A stretch of DNA of 62,073 bases from an uncultured Sphingopyxis sp. (GCA_937873425.1 CALMYE010000195.1:1-62073); one strand, 5' to 3'; positions 1-8,647 are shown, counted from the first letter of the stretch. The notes: generated from the letters alone by a model not told the origin. Numbers and translations: made by a program.

Positions 1-77
1 TCTACGAACTGGCGAAGCGCGCGACCGACCCCGAAACCGGCGTCCCGCCGCCGGATACGGAGGAGGAAGGGCCCTAG
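1..77 (+). CDS. C-terminal end of an unidentified protein (partial)
   Basis: An open frame enters from the left edge (codons begin at position 3) and ends at TAG 75-77. The visible tail is 24 residues, acidic and proline-rich, ending PPPDTEEEGP. Too little is present to assign a family. Its stop sits in a CTAG that also supplies the stop of the convergent membrane-protein gene, so the two genes end on the same four bases. Confidence 0.5.
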   Translation, partial: YELAKRATDPETGVPPPDTEEEGP

Positions 78-901
78 GCGAAAACCTCGGCCGCCGTCGC
101 ACCGGGTTGCGATACGCGATAGAGCCCCGCGGGTATCAGGACGGCGGCCGCGAACCAGCCCGACCAGAGCAGCGCCCACACCCCGCTCATCAGCATTTCG
201 GGCAGGCTGCCCGGATCGCCGTTGAGGATCAGATAGCCGTGCAGCGCGACCAGCAGGCCGACGACGATTCCGGCCCCGATGTTGAGGCCGAGATAGAGAG
301 CGAAAAGGCGTCCCTGCGCCGACCGCGTCCGCCGCCACGATTCGGCGAAGGCGGTGACGGGTTCGAGCTTGCCCAGCGCGCCCATGATCGGTCCGGCGAG
401 GCAGAAGCGCGCGGCGAGCCAGCTCGTCAGCGTCCAGCCGACCAGGCGCGGCAGAAACTGGACGTCCAGCGGCATTTCGAGCCACGCACGCGGACCGACG
501 GCGCCCCAGATGATCGCCGCGAGACCGAATCCGACCGCCAGATTGACGATCAAAGTGACGAACAGAAAGCCGAGGCCGGCGACCATCCCGAACATGATCT
601 CGGAAAGAAATCCTTCGCGTATCTCGACCAATAGCGCGTTCCATGCTGCGAGCATCGCGCCGGTGACGATCACGGACACGATGGCAAGCAGATAGAGCGG
701 CCCCGTGATCGACCCGCTCACGCGATAGGTCCAAGGATCGGCGGCGATCGCCATGAGGTTGCGCAGGCTGAAGATCGGTTCGCTCGCCAGCAGCGCGAAA
801 GGCAGCAGCACGCCAAGGCCGATATAGACGAGCAGCGGCTGCCAGCGTTCGCTCGCCAGCGCCCGCGCCTCGGCGAGCCCGCGGCGGATCTCGATGTCCA
901 T
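74..901 (-). CDS. hypothetical six-helix membrane protein
   Basis: A 275-residue protein with about six hydrophobic segments, near residues 24-40, 71-91, 105-135, 153-176, 200-221 and 237-261. There is no signal peptide and no catalytic motif that I recognise. The N-terminus is a short charged segment (MDIEIRRGLAEARAL) before the first helix, consistent with an inner-membrane protein. It lies downstream of homoserine dehydrogenase on the same strand with a 62-nt gap, so co-transcription is possible, but the context gives no function. The family is not recognised; conserved hypothetical membrane protein is the safe call. Confidence 0.75.
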   Translation of the reverse strand: MDIEIRRGLAEARALASERWQPLLVYIGLGVLLPFALLASEPIFSLRNLMAIAADPWTYRVSGSITGPLYLLAIVSVIVTGAMLAAWNALLVEIREGFLSEIMFGMVAGLGFLFVTLIVNLAVGFGLAAIIWGAVGPRAWLEMPLDVQFLPRLVGWTLTSWLAARFCLAGPIMGALGKLEPVTAFAESWRRTRSAQGRLFALYLGLNIGAGIVVGLLVALHGYLILNGDPGSLPEMLMSGVWALLWSGWFAAAVLIPAGLYRVSQPGATAAEVFA

Positions 902-963
902 GATAAAGCGCCCCCTTTTCCCCTTGCGCCGGGGTAGCAGGGCGGCGGCCGATTACAAGCGGG

Positions 964-2295
964 TCAAAGTGCCAATATGGGCATGTGCATCGGCGCGCCG
1001 ACGACATGGTCCGACGCCGCCAGCGCCGCGAGCGCGGCGTGGATCGCCCGCGCCGGGCCTTCGTGGGTAACCAGTGCGATCGTCACGCCGTCGTCGTCCT
1101 CGGTCCCGCGCTGGATGAAGCTCTCGATCGACACGCCCGCGTCGCGCATCGCGGCGGCGATTTCGGCGAGCACGCCGATCCGGTCCTCGACCACCAGCCG
1201 CACATAATGCTTGCCGACGCGCGCGCCGGTGTCGGCGGGCGGCGCGGCGTCGAGCGCATCGACCGGCATGGCGAAGGCGGGGCCATATTCGTCGCGCGCA
1301 ATGTCGATGATGTCGGCGACGATCGCCGATGCGGTCGGGCCCGCGCCCGCACCCGCGCCCTCGAAGAACAGGCGCCCGACGAAATTGCCCTCGGCGACCA
1401 CGGCGTTGAGCGATCCGGGGACATAGGCGAGCGGATGGTCGGCGGGCACCAGGCACGGCTGGACATGCTGATACAGGCCCCCGTTCGCGTCGGCCCCATC
1501 GCGCTCGGCCATGCCGATCAGGCGGACGCGGTGGCCCAGCGCCTCGGCTTCGCGGATGTCGGCGGCGATGATGTCGCGGATGCCGCTGGTCTTCACTGCC
1601 TCGATGTCGAGCTTCGTCCCGAAACAGAGCGCGGCGAGGATCGACAATTTGTGCGCGGCGTCGATGCCGTCGACGTCGAAACTCGGGTCGGCCTCGGCAT
1701 AGCCCTCGGCCTGCGCCGCGGCGAGCGCGTCGGCGAAGCTCGCGCCGTTCCGCTCCATTTGCGTCAGGATATAATTGCAGGTGCCGTTGAGGATGCCATA
1801 GACGCGCGCGATCCGGTTCGCCGACGCGCCCTCGCGGATCGCCTTGATGACCGGGATGCCGCCGGCGACCGCGGCCTCATATTTCAGCGGCGTGTCCCGC
1901 TCCTCGGCGAGCCGGGCAAGGTCGAGCCCGTGATGCGCGATCATCGCCTTGTTCGCGGTGACCAGCGCCTTGCCCGCAACCAGCGCCTGCCGCGCGAGGG
2001 TCAGCGCCATGCCGTCGGCGCCGCCGATCATCTCGACGACGACGTCGACGTCGTCCGCCGCGACCAGCGCGCCAAGATCATCCTCCCAGCGATAGGGGGA
2101 CAGGTCGATGCCGCGGTCCTTGTGGCGGTCGCGCGCCGACAGCGCGACGATCTCGACCGGCCGACCGGCCCGACGCGCGATCAGCGCGCGGTTCGCCTGC
2201 AGCAGCCGGACGACGCCGCCGCCGACGACGCCGAGCCCGGCGAGCGCGACGCGCAGCGGCGGGCGGGGTGCGGCGGGGGCGGGCGAAGGCGACAT
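964..2295 (-). CDS. hom: homoserine dehydrogenase
   Basis: Catalyses NAD(P)H-dependent reduction of aspartate semialdehyde to homoserine, the branch point to threonine, methionine and isoleucine. The 443-residue length fits the long bacterial form. The N-terminal Rossmann fold shows VALAGLGVVGGGVV (about residues 15-28), the central catalytic domain has GILNGTCNYILTQM, and the C-terminal ACT domain (about 365-435) starts near VRLVVEDRIGVLAEIA, suggesting allosteric control by an amino acid. The ACT domain and the NGTCNYILT motif make the identification secure. It appears to be transcribed alone or with the downstream membrane protein. Confidence 0.96.
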   Translation of the reverse strand: MSPSPAPAAPRPPLRVALAGLGVVGGGVVRLLQANRALIARRAGRPVEIVALSARDRHKDRGIDLSPYRWEDDLGALVAADDVDVVVEMIGGADGMALTLARQALVAGKALVTANKAMIAHHGLDLARLAEERDTPLKYEAAVAGGIPVIKAIREGASANRIARVYGILNGTCNYILTQMERNGASFADALAAAQAEGYAEADPSFDVDGIDAAHKLSILAALCFGTKLDIEAVKTSGIRDIIAADIREAEALGHRVRLIGMAERDGADANGGLYQHVQPCLVPADHPLAYVPGSLNAVVAEGNFVGRLFFEGAGAGAGPTASAIVADIIDIARDEYGPAFAMPVDALDAAPPADTGARVGKHYVRLVVEDRIGVLAEIAAAMRDAGVSIESFIQRGTEDDDGVTIALVTHEGPARAIHAALAALAASDHVVGAPMHMPILAL

Positions 2296-2442
2296 GCGGG
2301 TGGCTCCGTTGGCTGGCGGCGGACGTGCATCCGCCGGACGCCTGCGCCCCTATCGCCTTTTCGCGCCGATACAAGCCCGCTGCGGCTTCACCGCCGCGTA
2401 GCTCTTCTTTGGTGCGTGACTATTTTGGTTGAAAAGCCGCGT

Positions 2443-2512
2443 GTCCCCGCGAAGGCGGGGACCCAGAGCGGCCTTGCGCTTTCCTTCTCTGGGTCCCCGC
2501 CTTCGCGGGGAC
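2443..2512. repeat. composite palindromic repeat (REP-like)
   Basis: Two hairpins, GTCCCCGC-GAAG-GCGGGGAC (2443-2462) and GTCCCCGC-CTTC-GCGGGGAC (2493-2512), are themselves inverted copies. Each carries a CCCAGAG flank facing the other, so the whole 70 bp can fold as one large stem. It lies between the hom start and the next gene. This form is typical of dispersed intergenic GC-rich repeats in sphingomonad genomes (established knowledge); its copy number here cannot be seen. Confidence 0.8.
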
Positions 2513-2542
2513 GCATGGTTTTCAGTCGAGGATGATCGCGCC

Positions 2543-3430
2543 TTACCGCGCCACCGGCGGCGTCCGCGTGCGCGCGCAGTCGCCGAGCGCGCCGAGCACC
2601 ACCGCATAGTCCGACGCCGCCTTGCGCCGGTCCTCGGGCGGCGTCCCCGCGAGCTTGTTCAGCGGCAGCTGGCGCGGCAGGCCGCAGGCGAGGCGATACC
2701 AGGCGAGCGTGCCCTGCGCCGGCACCGCCGCCGATCCGTCGACGATTTCGCCGAAGGCGGCGGCCCAGCGGCGCGAGCCGTCGGCGCTGGTCAGCACGGT
2801 GATCGACACCGGCTCGCCCGATGCCGTGTCGAGGAACAATTGCGTCTCGCCCTCGCCGGGCAGCGTGCCGGGAACGTGGAAGCCGTTGGCGATGCCGGTG
2901 ATCGCCGGCGGCGCGCCGGGCTGGACCAGCTCGGTCAGCACCGCGCGCAGCTTCGCCTCGGTCGCCGGGTCCCAGGGCAGCTGCGCGTCGGGGGCGACCA
3001 GCCGGATGCTGCCGGTGCTCGCGGTGCCGGCGACCGCGCCCGCGACCGGGCGGGCGAAGAGCAGCACCGGCATCTTCTTCTTGAGCTTCACCGGCTTGCC
3101 GTTCGCGCCATTGGGCAGGTCGACCAGATAGGCGACGCGCGCGGCGAGCGGGCCCGAACCGCGAATCAGGCTGACGACGTCGGCCTCGACATAGAATCGG
3201 CTGTGTCCCGGCGCGACGCCGGGCGCGCGGTCGGGCTTGAGCGCCACGGCCGAGGCGATGCGCGCGTGGACCGCCATCGGCGCCGCGGTCGCCAGATCGG
3301 CGATGTCGGCATAGCTGTAGGGGCTCGCCGGCGCGGCGGCGGCGGGCCGCGCCTGCAGGGCCGAAGCCGCGGGAATCCCGGCATTTAGGCCGGCGAGGGC
3401 GATAAGGGCGGCGGGGAGGAACGGGCGCAT
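2543..3430 (-). CDS. hypothetical exported protein
   Basis: A 295-residue protein beginning MRPFLPAALIALAGLNAG, a clear Sec-type signal peptide with likely cleavage after ASALQA. The frame is open further upstream to 3679, but that extension lacks a signal and the ATG at 3430 places the hydrophobic segment at the N-terminus, so I chose it. The mature part has no motif I recognise; it is rich in Ala, Val and Pro and probably beta-structured, acting in the periplasm. No partner is evident from the context. Confidence 0.7.
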   Translation of the reverse strand: MRPFLPAALIALAGLNAGIPAASALQARPAAAAPASPYSYADIADLATAAPMAVHARIASAVALKPDRAPGVAPGHSRFYVEADVVSLIRGSGPLAARVAYLVDLPNGANGKPVKLKKKMPVLLFARPVAGAVAGTASTGSIRLVAPDAQLPWDPATEAKLRAVLTELVQPGAPPAITGIANGFHVPGTLPGEGETQLFLDTASGEPVSITVLTSADGSRRWAAAFGEIVDGSAAVPAQGTLAWYRLACGLPRQLPLNKLAGTPPEDRRKAASDYAVVLGALGDCARTRTPPVAR

Positions 3431-3695
3431 GGTCGGTCCACTTTCTCTTTGTCTCTGACACCGGTTGCGGCGGCGGAGTGCCATCATGGCGCACCCCACA
3501 TTAACCGCTGATAAAGGGTTTGCGAACTCGCCGCCACCGCGATAGGACGTGCGGCGAAGCGTCCGGCAAGAACAGAACAGCCGGAAGCCGCCCGCCGGGT
3601 CTGCGAGCGCATCGGAAATTATCCGGGCATCTGGCAACTCCCCCCGGCGGAATGGATTGGTGTCAGGATGATCTAGCAAGGAGCGTCGTCCCTGA

Positions 3696-4352
3696 ATGGC
3701 TTATGGTGATAGTGTCGACCCTAAAAACAGGGTAGTGGCGATCGTCTTGGTGGGCTTGTTCACAGCCATGCTGGGCTACGGCCTGGTCAATGGCCTGAAT
3801 ATCAGCATCGTCAAGAAGCTCGTCGAAAAACTGGATGTGGTGGAGGTGGACGAGCCGCCGCCGCCGGAGGAACCGCCGCCGCCGCCGCCGCCGGACAATG
3901 TCCTGCCGCCGCCGCCGCCGGTGGTGACGCCGCCGTCGCCGATTCCGCCGCCGGTGACCACGAACACGGTGCAGTCGGTGCCGACGCCGCCGCCTTCGCC
4001 GCCGCCTCCGGTCTTCATTCCGCCCGCGCCGCCGGCCCCGCCGCCGGCGCCCGATCTCAGCCAGGCCGGCACACCGCGCGGCAACCCGGGGCGTTGGGCG
4101 ACCAACGACGACTATCCGGCGCGCGCGATGCGCGAGGACCGCGAGGGCACGACGGGTTTCCGCGTGACCTATAATGCCGAAGGCCGGATCACCGACTGCG
4201 AGGTGACGGCGTCGAGCGGCCATGCCGACCTCGATGCCGAGACCTGCAAGCTCATCACGCGCCGCGGCCGGTTCAACCCGGGCAAGGACCGTGCGGGCAA
4301 CCCGACGGGCGGCTCTTACAGCAATCGCATCCGGTGGCAGATTCCGCGCTGA
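3696..4352 (+). CDS. tonB: TonB family energy transducer
   Basis: Couples the inner-membrane proton motive force to TonB-dependent outer-membrane receptors. The 218-residue protein has an N-terminal membrane anchor (about residues 13-34), then a long proline-rich periplasmic spacer (about 50-125, runs of P and PPEEPPPPPP), then a C-terminal TonB_C domain (about 140-218) with YPARAMREDREGTTGFRVTY and a final RWQIPR. It opens the cluster followed by exbB and two exbD genes, the usual sphingomonad arrangement. The long spacer suits spanning the periplasm. An AAGGAG ribosome site lies upstream near 3678, slightly far from the ATG. Confidence 0.95.
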   Translation: MAYGDSVDPKNRVVAIVLVGLFTAMLGYGLVNGLNISIVKKLVEKLDVVEVDEPPPPEEPPPPPPPDNVLPPPPPVVTPPSPIPPPVTTNTVQSVPTPPPSPPPPVFIPPAPPAPPPAPDLSQAGTPRGNPGRWATNDDYPARAMREDREGTTGFRVTYNAEGRITDCEVTASSGHADLDAETCKLITRRGRFNPGKDRAGNPTGGSYSNRIRWQIPR

Positions 4353-4419
4353 CCGGCGCGGACCCTGTCCCGAACGACCCATTTTCGATTTTACCGAATT
4401 TTGAGAGGGAATTTCCACT

Positions 4420-5226
4420 ATGTTTAATCTGATCGCAACTGCCGCCGCCGGGGAAGCCCACGACGTCGGCCTCACCCTGATGCCCGCGGCGATGTGCGTG
4501 AAGCAAGAGGGCGAGAACCCCTACGGCATGATCCCCGCGCTCTGCGAGGGCGGCATCGTCGGCCAGTTGACCTTCATCGTCCTGCTGATCATGTTCGTCG
4601 GCACGCTCTACATCCTGTTCACCAAGCTGTTCGAGCAGAACAAGGTGATCAGCCAGGGCAAGCAGGTCGACGCCAATTTCTGGCGCGCCCCGACGCTCGC
4701 CGAAGGCGCCGCGAAGCTGGAGAAGAACAGCGCCTATCGCCAGGTGGTCGAGGACGGCCTGCGCGCGAACGAAGAGCATAACAAGCTGACCGACCCGGTC
4801 GAAGCGCACGACTGGATGCACGGCACGCTCGAGCGTTCGCAGGGCCATATCAACTCGAAGCTCAACGGCGGCCTCGCCTTCCTCGCGACCGTCGGTTCGA
4901 CCGCGCCGTTCGTCGGCCTGTTCGGCACCGTCATCGGCATTCTGCGCGCGCTGGTGAAGATCGGTGCTTCGGGTCAGGCGTCGATCGACACCGTCGCCGG
5001 CCCGGTCGGCGAAGCGCTGATCATGACGGCGCTCGGCCTGATCGTGGCGGTTCCCGCGGTGCTCGCCTTCAACTGGCTGCAGAGCCGCAACAAGGTGATC
5101 GCCCGCCGCCTGTCGACCTTCTCGAACGACGTGCTCGGCTCGATCATGTCGGGCGGCCAGGTGAAGCCGGTTTCGACCGCGCCGGCCAAGGCCGCCGCTC
5201 CGGCTGCCGCGCCGAAGAAGGCCTGA
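4420..5226 (+). CDS. exbB: MotA/TolQ/ExbB proton channel family protein
   Basis: Forms the pentameric proton channel of the TonB motor in the inner membrane. The 268-residue protein has an N-terminal segment before the first helix (about 46-68) and two later helices (about 151-175 and 196-219) with the conserved GGLAFLATVGSTAPFVGLFG and VAGPVGEALIMTALGL regions of the family. The tail is Ala/Pro/Lys-rich ([15 protein letters not shown]). It sits 67 nt after tonB and 101 nt before exbD, a gap filled by two strong hairpins. Confidence 0.96.
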   Translation: MFNLIATAAAGEAHDVGLTLMPAAMCVKQEGENPYGMIPALCEGGIVGQLTFIVLLIMFVGTLYILFTKLFEQNKVISQGKQVDANFWRAPTLAEGAAKLEKNSAYRQVVEDGLRANEEHNKLTDPVEAHDWMHGTLERSQGHINSKLNGGLAFLATVGSTAPFVGLFGTVIGILRALVKIGASGQASIDTVAGPVGEALIMTALGLIVAVPAVLAFNWLQSRNKVIARRLSTFSNDVLGSIMSGGQVKPVSTAPAKAAAPAAAPKKA

Positions 5227-5233
5227 TCTCGGA

Positions 5234-5288
5234 CCCCGCCCTTCGGGGCGGGGCAAGGGCCGGGGCGGCCGCCGCGCGGTGGCCGCCC
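5234..5288 (+). promoter_or_regulatory. tandem GC-rich hairpins between exbB and exbD
   Basis: CCCCGCCC (5234-5241) pairs with GGGCGGGG (5246-5253) around a TTCG loop. A second hairpin pairs GGGCGGCC (5263-5270) with GGCCGCCC (5281-5288). There is no T-run, so these are not clear intrinsic terminators. They may stabilise exbB mRNA or partly attenuate the exbD genes (inference). Confidence 0.5.
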
Positions 5289-5327
5289 GGACCCATGACG
5301 GAAATTTTGTGACAGGATGCTAATCCT

Positions 5328-5846
5328 ATGGCGATGAGTGTAGGGGACAAGGGCGAAGACGCACCGATGTCCGACATCAACACGACCCCGCTCGTGGACA
5401 TCATGTTGGTGCTGCTGATCATCTTCCTCATCACGGTTCCCGTGGTGCTGGAAACGGTGAGCCTGCAGCTTCCCGACGTGGCGTTCGAACCGACGACGAC
5501 CAAGCCCGAAAATGTGAACATTTCGGTTCGCTCGGCCGACACCGACGGCGACGGCCTGCCCAACCCTGAAAGCACGGCGTGCGAGGTTTACTGGGGCCAG
5601 ACCCCGGTCGATTCGAAAGTCTTGCTCGACCGCGGCCAGAAAAAACTCGAGGATCTGATCGAACAGATCGGCGGCGTGGAGAATATCACCGAGGAGAATT
5701 TCCCCGAGGTGCATATCCGCGGCGACGTCAACACGCCCTATCAGTGCATCGGCGGCGTGATCTATACGATGCAGTTCGCGGGCTTCCAGAAGATCGGCTT
5801 CATCTCCGAACCGGCGCCCGGCTCGGCCACGCTGGGCCGTATCTAG
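5328..5846 (+). CDS. exbD: ExbD/TolR family protein, long form with Asp-rich insert
   Basis: Proton-responsive partner of ExbB. The 172-residue protein begins with MSDINTTPLVDIMLVLLIIF, the classical ExbD N-terminus with the membrane aspartate at position 24 in the single helix (about 22-42), followed by a periplasmic domain. It is about 30 residues longer than the following ExbD because of an insert containing DTDGDGLPNP (71-80), like calcium-binding loops of thrombospondin-3/EF-hand type, and two cysteines (CEVYW and YQCIGG). It lies between exbB and a second exbD. Confidence 0.93.
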   Translation: MAMSVGDKGEDAPMSDINTTPLVDIMLVLLIIFLITVPVVLETVSLQLPDVAFEPTTTKPENVNISVRSADTDGDGLPNPESTACEVYWGQTPVDSKVLLDRGQKKLEDLIEQIGGVENITEENFPEVHIRGDVNTPYQCIGGVIYTMQFAGFQKIGFISEPAPGSATLGRI

Positions 5847-5882
5847 GACCGCGGTCCGCCAAGTTGTGAAGGAATAACCCTA

Positions 5883-6308
5883 ATGTCCATGTCCGTTGGA
5901 GATCGGGACGACAGCGAACCGATGATGGAAATCAACACGACGCCGCTCATCGACGTCATGCTGGTGCTCCTCATCATGTTCATCATCACCATCCCGGTCC
6001 AGACCCATGCGGTGAAGATCGACCTGCCGGTTCCGAATCCGGACGCGGCGAACGTCGATCCCGAAAAGAACAAGGTGATGATCGACCCCGCGGGGACGAT
6101 CACCTGGAACGGCACGCCGGTCGATCTCGCGACGCTGGAACAATATCTGATCCAGACCAAGTCGCTGCCGGTCGAACCCGAGCTGCAGGTCCAGCCGGAC
6201 CCCTATGCGCGCTATATCGTCGTCGATCGCGTGATGGCGGTGATCAAGCGCAGCGGCGTCGGCAAGCTCGGCTTCGTCGGCAACGAGCAATATGCCCGCG
6301 TCTTCTGA
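5883..6308 (+). CDS. exbD: ExbD/TolR family protein, short form
   Basis: Second ExbD of the TonB cluster, 141 residues, the normal family length. It starts MSMSVGDRDDSEPMMEINTT and keeps the helix with Asp24 (PLIDVMLVLLIMF) plus a periplasmic domain ending VGKLGFVGNEQYARVF. It follows the long ExbD after 36 nt and is closed by an intrinsic terminator 27 nt downstream, so tonB-exbB-exbD-exbD forms one transcription unit. Two ExbD proteins may form a heteromeric complex; this is inferred from the layout. Confidence 0.95.
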   Translation: MSMSVGDRDDSEPMMEINTTPLIDVMLVLLIMFIITIPVQTHAVKIDLPVPNPDAANVDPEKNKVMIDPAGTITWNGTPVDLATLEQYLIQTKSLPVEPELQVQPDPYARYIVVDRVMAVIKRSGVGKLGFVGNEQYARVF

Positions 6309-6335
6309 TCGCTGATCGGAAAGGTGAACAGGCAG

Positions 6336-6366
6336 GGGCCGCGAAGCGATTCGCGGCCCTTTCCCT
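6336..6366 (+). terminator. intrinsic terminator after the exb operon
   Basis: GGGCCGCGAA (6336-6345) pairs with TTCGCGGCCC (6350-6359) around a GCGA loop, followed by TTTCCCTTT. It lies 27 nt after the second exbD stop. The same loop and stem tip recur in the terminator at 12268. Confidence 0.88.
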
Positions 6367-6448
6367 TTGGGCGCTTAGGCTTTAAGGACGCGCCGCATTC
6401 CGGGCGCAGCGCTGGCGCGCGCGCCGCAGCAGAAAAAGGGCTTCCCAG

Positions 6449-7759
6449 ATGAAAATCGCGATGATCGGGACGGGCTATGTCGGCCTGGTTTCGGGCGCCT
6501 GCTTCTCGGATTTCGGCCACGACGTGGTGTGCGTCGACAAGGATGCGGACAAGATCGACGCGCTGCACGCCGGGCGCATGCCGATCTACGAGCCCGGCCT
6601 CGACGCGCTCGTCGCGGCGAACGTCGCGGCAGGCCGGCTGACCTTCACCACCGACCTCGCCCCCGCCGTCGCCGGCGCCGACGCGGTGTTCATCGCGGTC
6701 GGCACCCCGTCGCGGCGCGGCGACGGCCATGCCGATCTGTCCTATGTCTTCGGCGCCGCCGAGGAGCTCGCCGCGACGCTCGACCACGACTGCGTGATCG
6801 TGACCAAATCGACCGTGCCCGTCGGCACCGGCGACGAGGTCGAGCGCATCCTGCGCGATGGCGCGCCGGGCCGCGCGCACCGCGTCGCCTCCAATCCCGA
6901 ATTCCTGCGCGAAGGCGCGGCGATCGGCGATTTCAAGCGCCCCGACCGCATCGTCATCGGCGCCGAGGACGCGCGCGCCGAGGCCGTGCTGCGCGAAGTC
7001 TACCGCCCGCTCTTCCTCAACGAGGCGCCGATCCTCGTCACCCGCCGCCGCACGGCGGAGATGATCAAATATGCCGCCAACGCCTTCCTCGCGACCAAGA
7101 TCACCTTCATCAACGAGATCGCCGACCTGTGCGAGGCGGTCGGCGCCGAGGTGCAGGACGTCGCGCGCGGCATCGGCCTCGACAACCGCATTGGCGCGAA
7201 ATTCCTCCACGCCGGCCCCGGCTACGGCGGCAGCTGCTTTCCCAAGGATACGCTCGCGCTCTTGAAGACCGCGCAGGACAATGACGTCCCCTTGCGCCTC
7301 GTCGAGGCGACGGTGCTGGCGAACGACCTGCGCAAGCGCGCGATGGGGCGCAAGATCGTGGCCGCGCTCGGCGGCAATGCCCGCGGCAAGACGGTGGCCC
7401 TGCTCGGCCTGACCTTCAAGCCCAACACCGACGACATGCGCGATTCGCCCAGCCTCGCGATCGTCCAGACCCTGCTCGACGCCGGCGCGCGCGTCACCGC
7501 CTACGATCCCGAAGGCATGGCGCTCGCCGCGCCGATGATGCCCGATGTCGAGATGAAGGACAGCGCCTATGCCGCCGCCGAAGGCGCCGACGCGGTGGCG
7601 ATCGTCACCGAATGGGACGCCTTCCGCGCGCTCGACCTCGCGCGCCTCGGCGCGGGCATGGCCGACCGGCTGCTCGTCGATCTCCGCAACATCTATCGCC
7701 GCGACGAAGTGGCGCGCCACGGCTTCCGGCACATCGCCATTGGCAGCGGCGGCGAATAG
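6449..7759 (+). CDS. UDP-glucose/GDP-mannose dehydrogenase family protein
   Basis: Oxidises UDP-glucose to UDP-glucuronate with NAD, supplying precursors for exopolysaccharide, capsule or glycolipid. The 436-residue protein has the N-terminal NAD site GTGYVG (7-12), the NPEFLREGAAI motif of the central domain, and the catalytic cysteine Cys263 in GGSCFPKDT. The C-terminal UDP-binding domain includes GLTFKPNTDDMRDSPS. Glycosphingolipid synthesis in sphingomonads needs UDP-glucuronate, which gives a plausible role, but nothing adjacent confirms the pathway. It is most likely a Ugd/RkpK-type enzyme. Confidence 0.95.
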   Translation: MKIAMIGTGYVGLVSGACFSDFGHDVVCVDKDADKIDALHAGRMPIYEPGLDALVAANVAAGRLTFTTDLAPAVAGADAVFIAVGTPSRRGDGHADLSYVFGAAEELAATLDHDCVIVTKSTVPVGTGDEVERILRDGAPGRAHRVASNPEFLREGAAIGDFKRPDRIVIGAEDARAEAVLREVYRPLFLNEAPILVTRRRTAEMIKYAANAFLATKITFINEIADLCEAVGAEVQDVARGIGLDNRIGAKFLHAGPGYGGSCFPKDTLALLKTAQDNDVPLRLVEATVLANDLRKRAMGRKIVAALGGNARGKTVALLGLTFKPNTDDMRDSPSLAIVQTLLDAGARVTAYDPEGMALAAPMMPDVEMKDSAYAAAEGADAVAIVTEWDAFRALDLARLGAGMADRLLVDLRNIYRRDEVARHGFRHIAIGSGGE

Positions 7760-7834
7760 GGGCATTCTGGCGATGGATCGAATCCCGCCTTCGCGACGTT
7801 AGCATGAGGGTGTCGGCAATCGGGGAGTAGCAAG

Positions 7835-8398
7835 ATGGCGATCGGCGAACGGATGCGGGGAATGGCAGTGGCCGGGATGGCGGCGGTGGCGCTCGCCGGC
7901 TGTGCGATGGGCAAGAAGGAGCCCGCCGTCGCCGGCCCGCCGGCCCCCGACGCCACGGCCCAGCTCACCGACGCGCGCGGCGCCGACCGCGGCCGCGTCG
8001 ATATCTACCGCGACACCGACGGCCTGCGCCTCGAACTGGTCGCGCGCGGCTTCGGCGCCGGCACCTATGGCATGCACGTCCATGAGGTCGGCCTGTGCGA
8101 ACCGCCGAAATACACCTCCGCGGGCGCGCACTGGAACCCGACCGGCGCGCAGCACGGCCGCGACAATCCGCTGGGCGCGCACCATGGCGACCTGCCCAAT
8201 CTGGTCGTCGAGCCCGACACGATCGGCCGCGCGACGCTGCGCCTCGTCGGCACACGGCTGTCGGGCGAGGGCGCGCTGCTCGACGCCGACGGCGCATCCT
8301 TCGTCATCCACGCCAGGCCCGACGACAACCGCACCGACCCCAGCGGCAACAGCGGCGACCGCATAGTCTGCGGCGTAATCCGCGCGAGCGGGGGTTAA
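7835..8398 (+). CDS. sodC: Cu/Zn superoxide dismutase family lipoprotein
   Basis: Likely dismutates superoxide in the periplasm. The 187-residue protein has a signal peptide with lipobox LAGC (lipidated Cys23), so it is probably membrane-anchored. Copper ligands are in MHVHEVG (H81, H83) and FVIHA (H159). The bridging and zinc histidines and Asp lie in GAHWNPTG and GAHHGDLPN (H99, H107, H116/H117, D119). Cys88 and Cys179 can form the conserved disulfide. All expected residues appear present, so it is probably active. The ribosome site GGGAG precedes the ATG. No operon partner is seen. Confidence 0.93.
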   Translation: MAIGERMRGMAVAGMAAVALAGCAMGKKEPAVAGPPAPDATAQLTDARGADRGRVDIYRDTDGLRLELVARGFGAGTYGMHVHEVGLCEPPKYTSAGAHWNPTGAQHGRDNPLGAHHGDLPNLVVEPDTIGRATLRLVGTRLSGEGALLDADGASFVIHARPDDNRTDPSGNSGDRIVCGVIRASGG

Positions 8399-8473
8399 CG
8401 CACCGCCCCGGCCCGAATCACCGTCCCGGACCCGGGATGACGAGGCCTGTTTGCGACCGGTTGCGGCCATAAA

Positions 8474-8607
8474 GATCCTCCCCGCCCCGCGGGGAGGGGG
8501 ACCACCGAAGGTGGTGGAGGGGGCTCTCGGCCTCACGCGATGCGAAAGGACGAGAGCCCCCTCCGTCAGCCCTGCGGGCTGCCACCTCCCCACAAGTGGG
8601 GAGGATC
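8474..8607. repeat. long composite palindromic repeat
   Basis: The outer arms GATCCTCCCC (from 8474) and GGGGAGGATC (8598-8607) enclose smaller hairpins, including CGCGGGGAGG, ACCACC-GAAG-GTGGTGG and GCCCTGCGGGCTGCC. An inner pair AGGGGGCTCTCG and CGAGAGCCCCCT flanks a tip of about 21 nt. It fills the gap between convergent genes and resembles dispersed intergenic repeats known from sphingomonads. The repeat status is inferred from structure. Confidence 0.75.
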
Positions 8608-8647
8608 ATTACGTCCGCTCGCTACCCTGAAGCCGTCCCCCGCCGCC

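Noticed and set aside
985-2535. Long plus-strand open frame of 516 codons across homoserine dehydrogenase
   Set aside because: It is antisense to a clearly identified gene, rich in Arg/Asp/His repeats typical of GC-rich shadow frames, and has no ribosome site or domain.
3840-4060. Tandem-repeat-like CCG runs
   Set aside because: They are the proline codons of the TonB spacer, not an independent repeat element.
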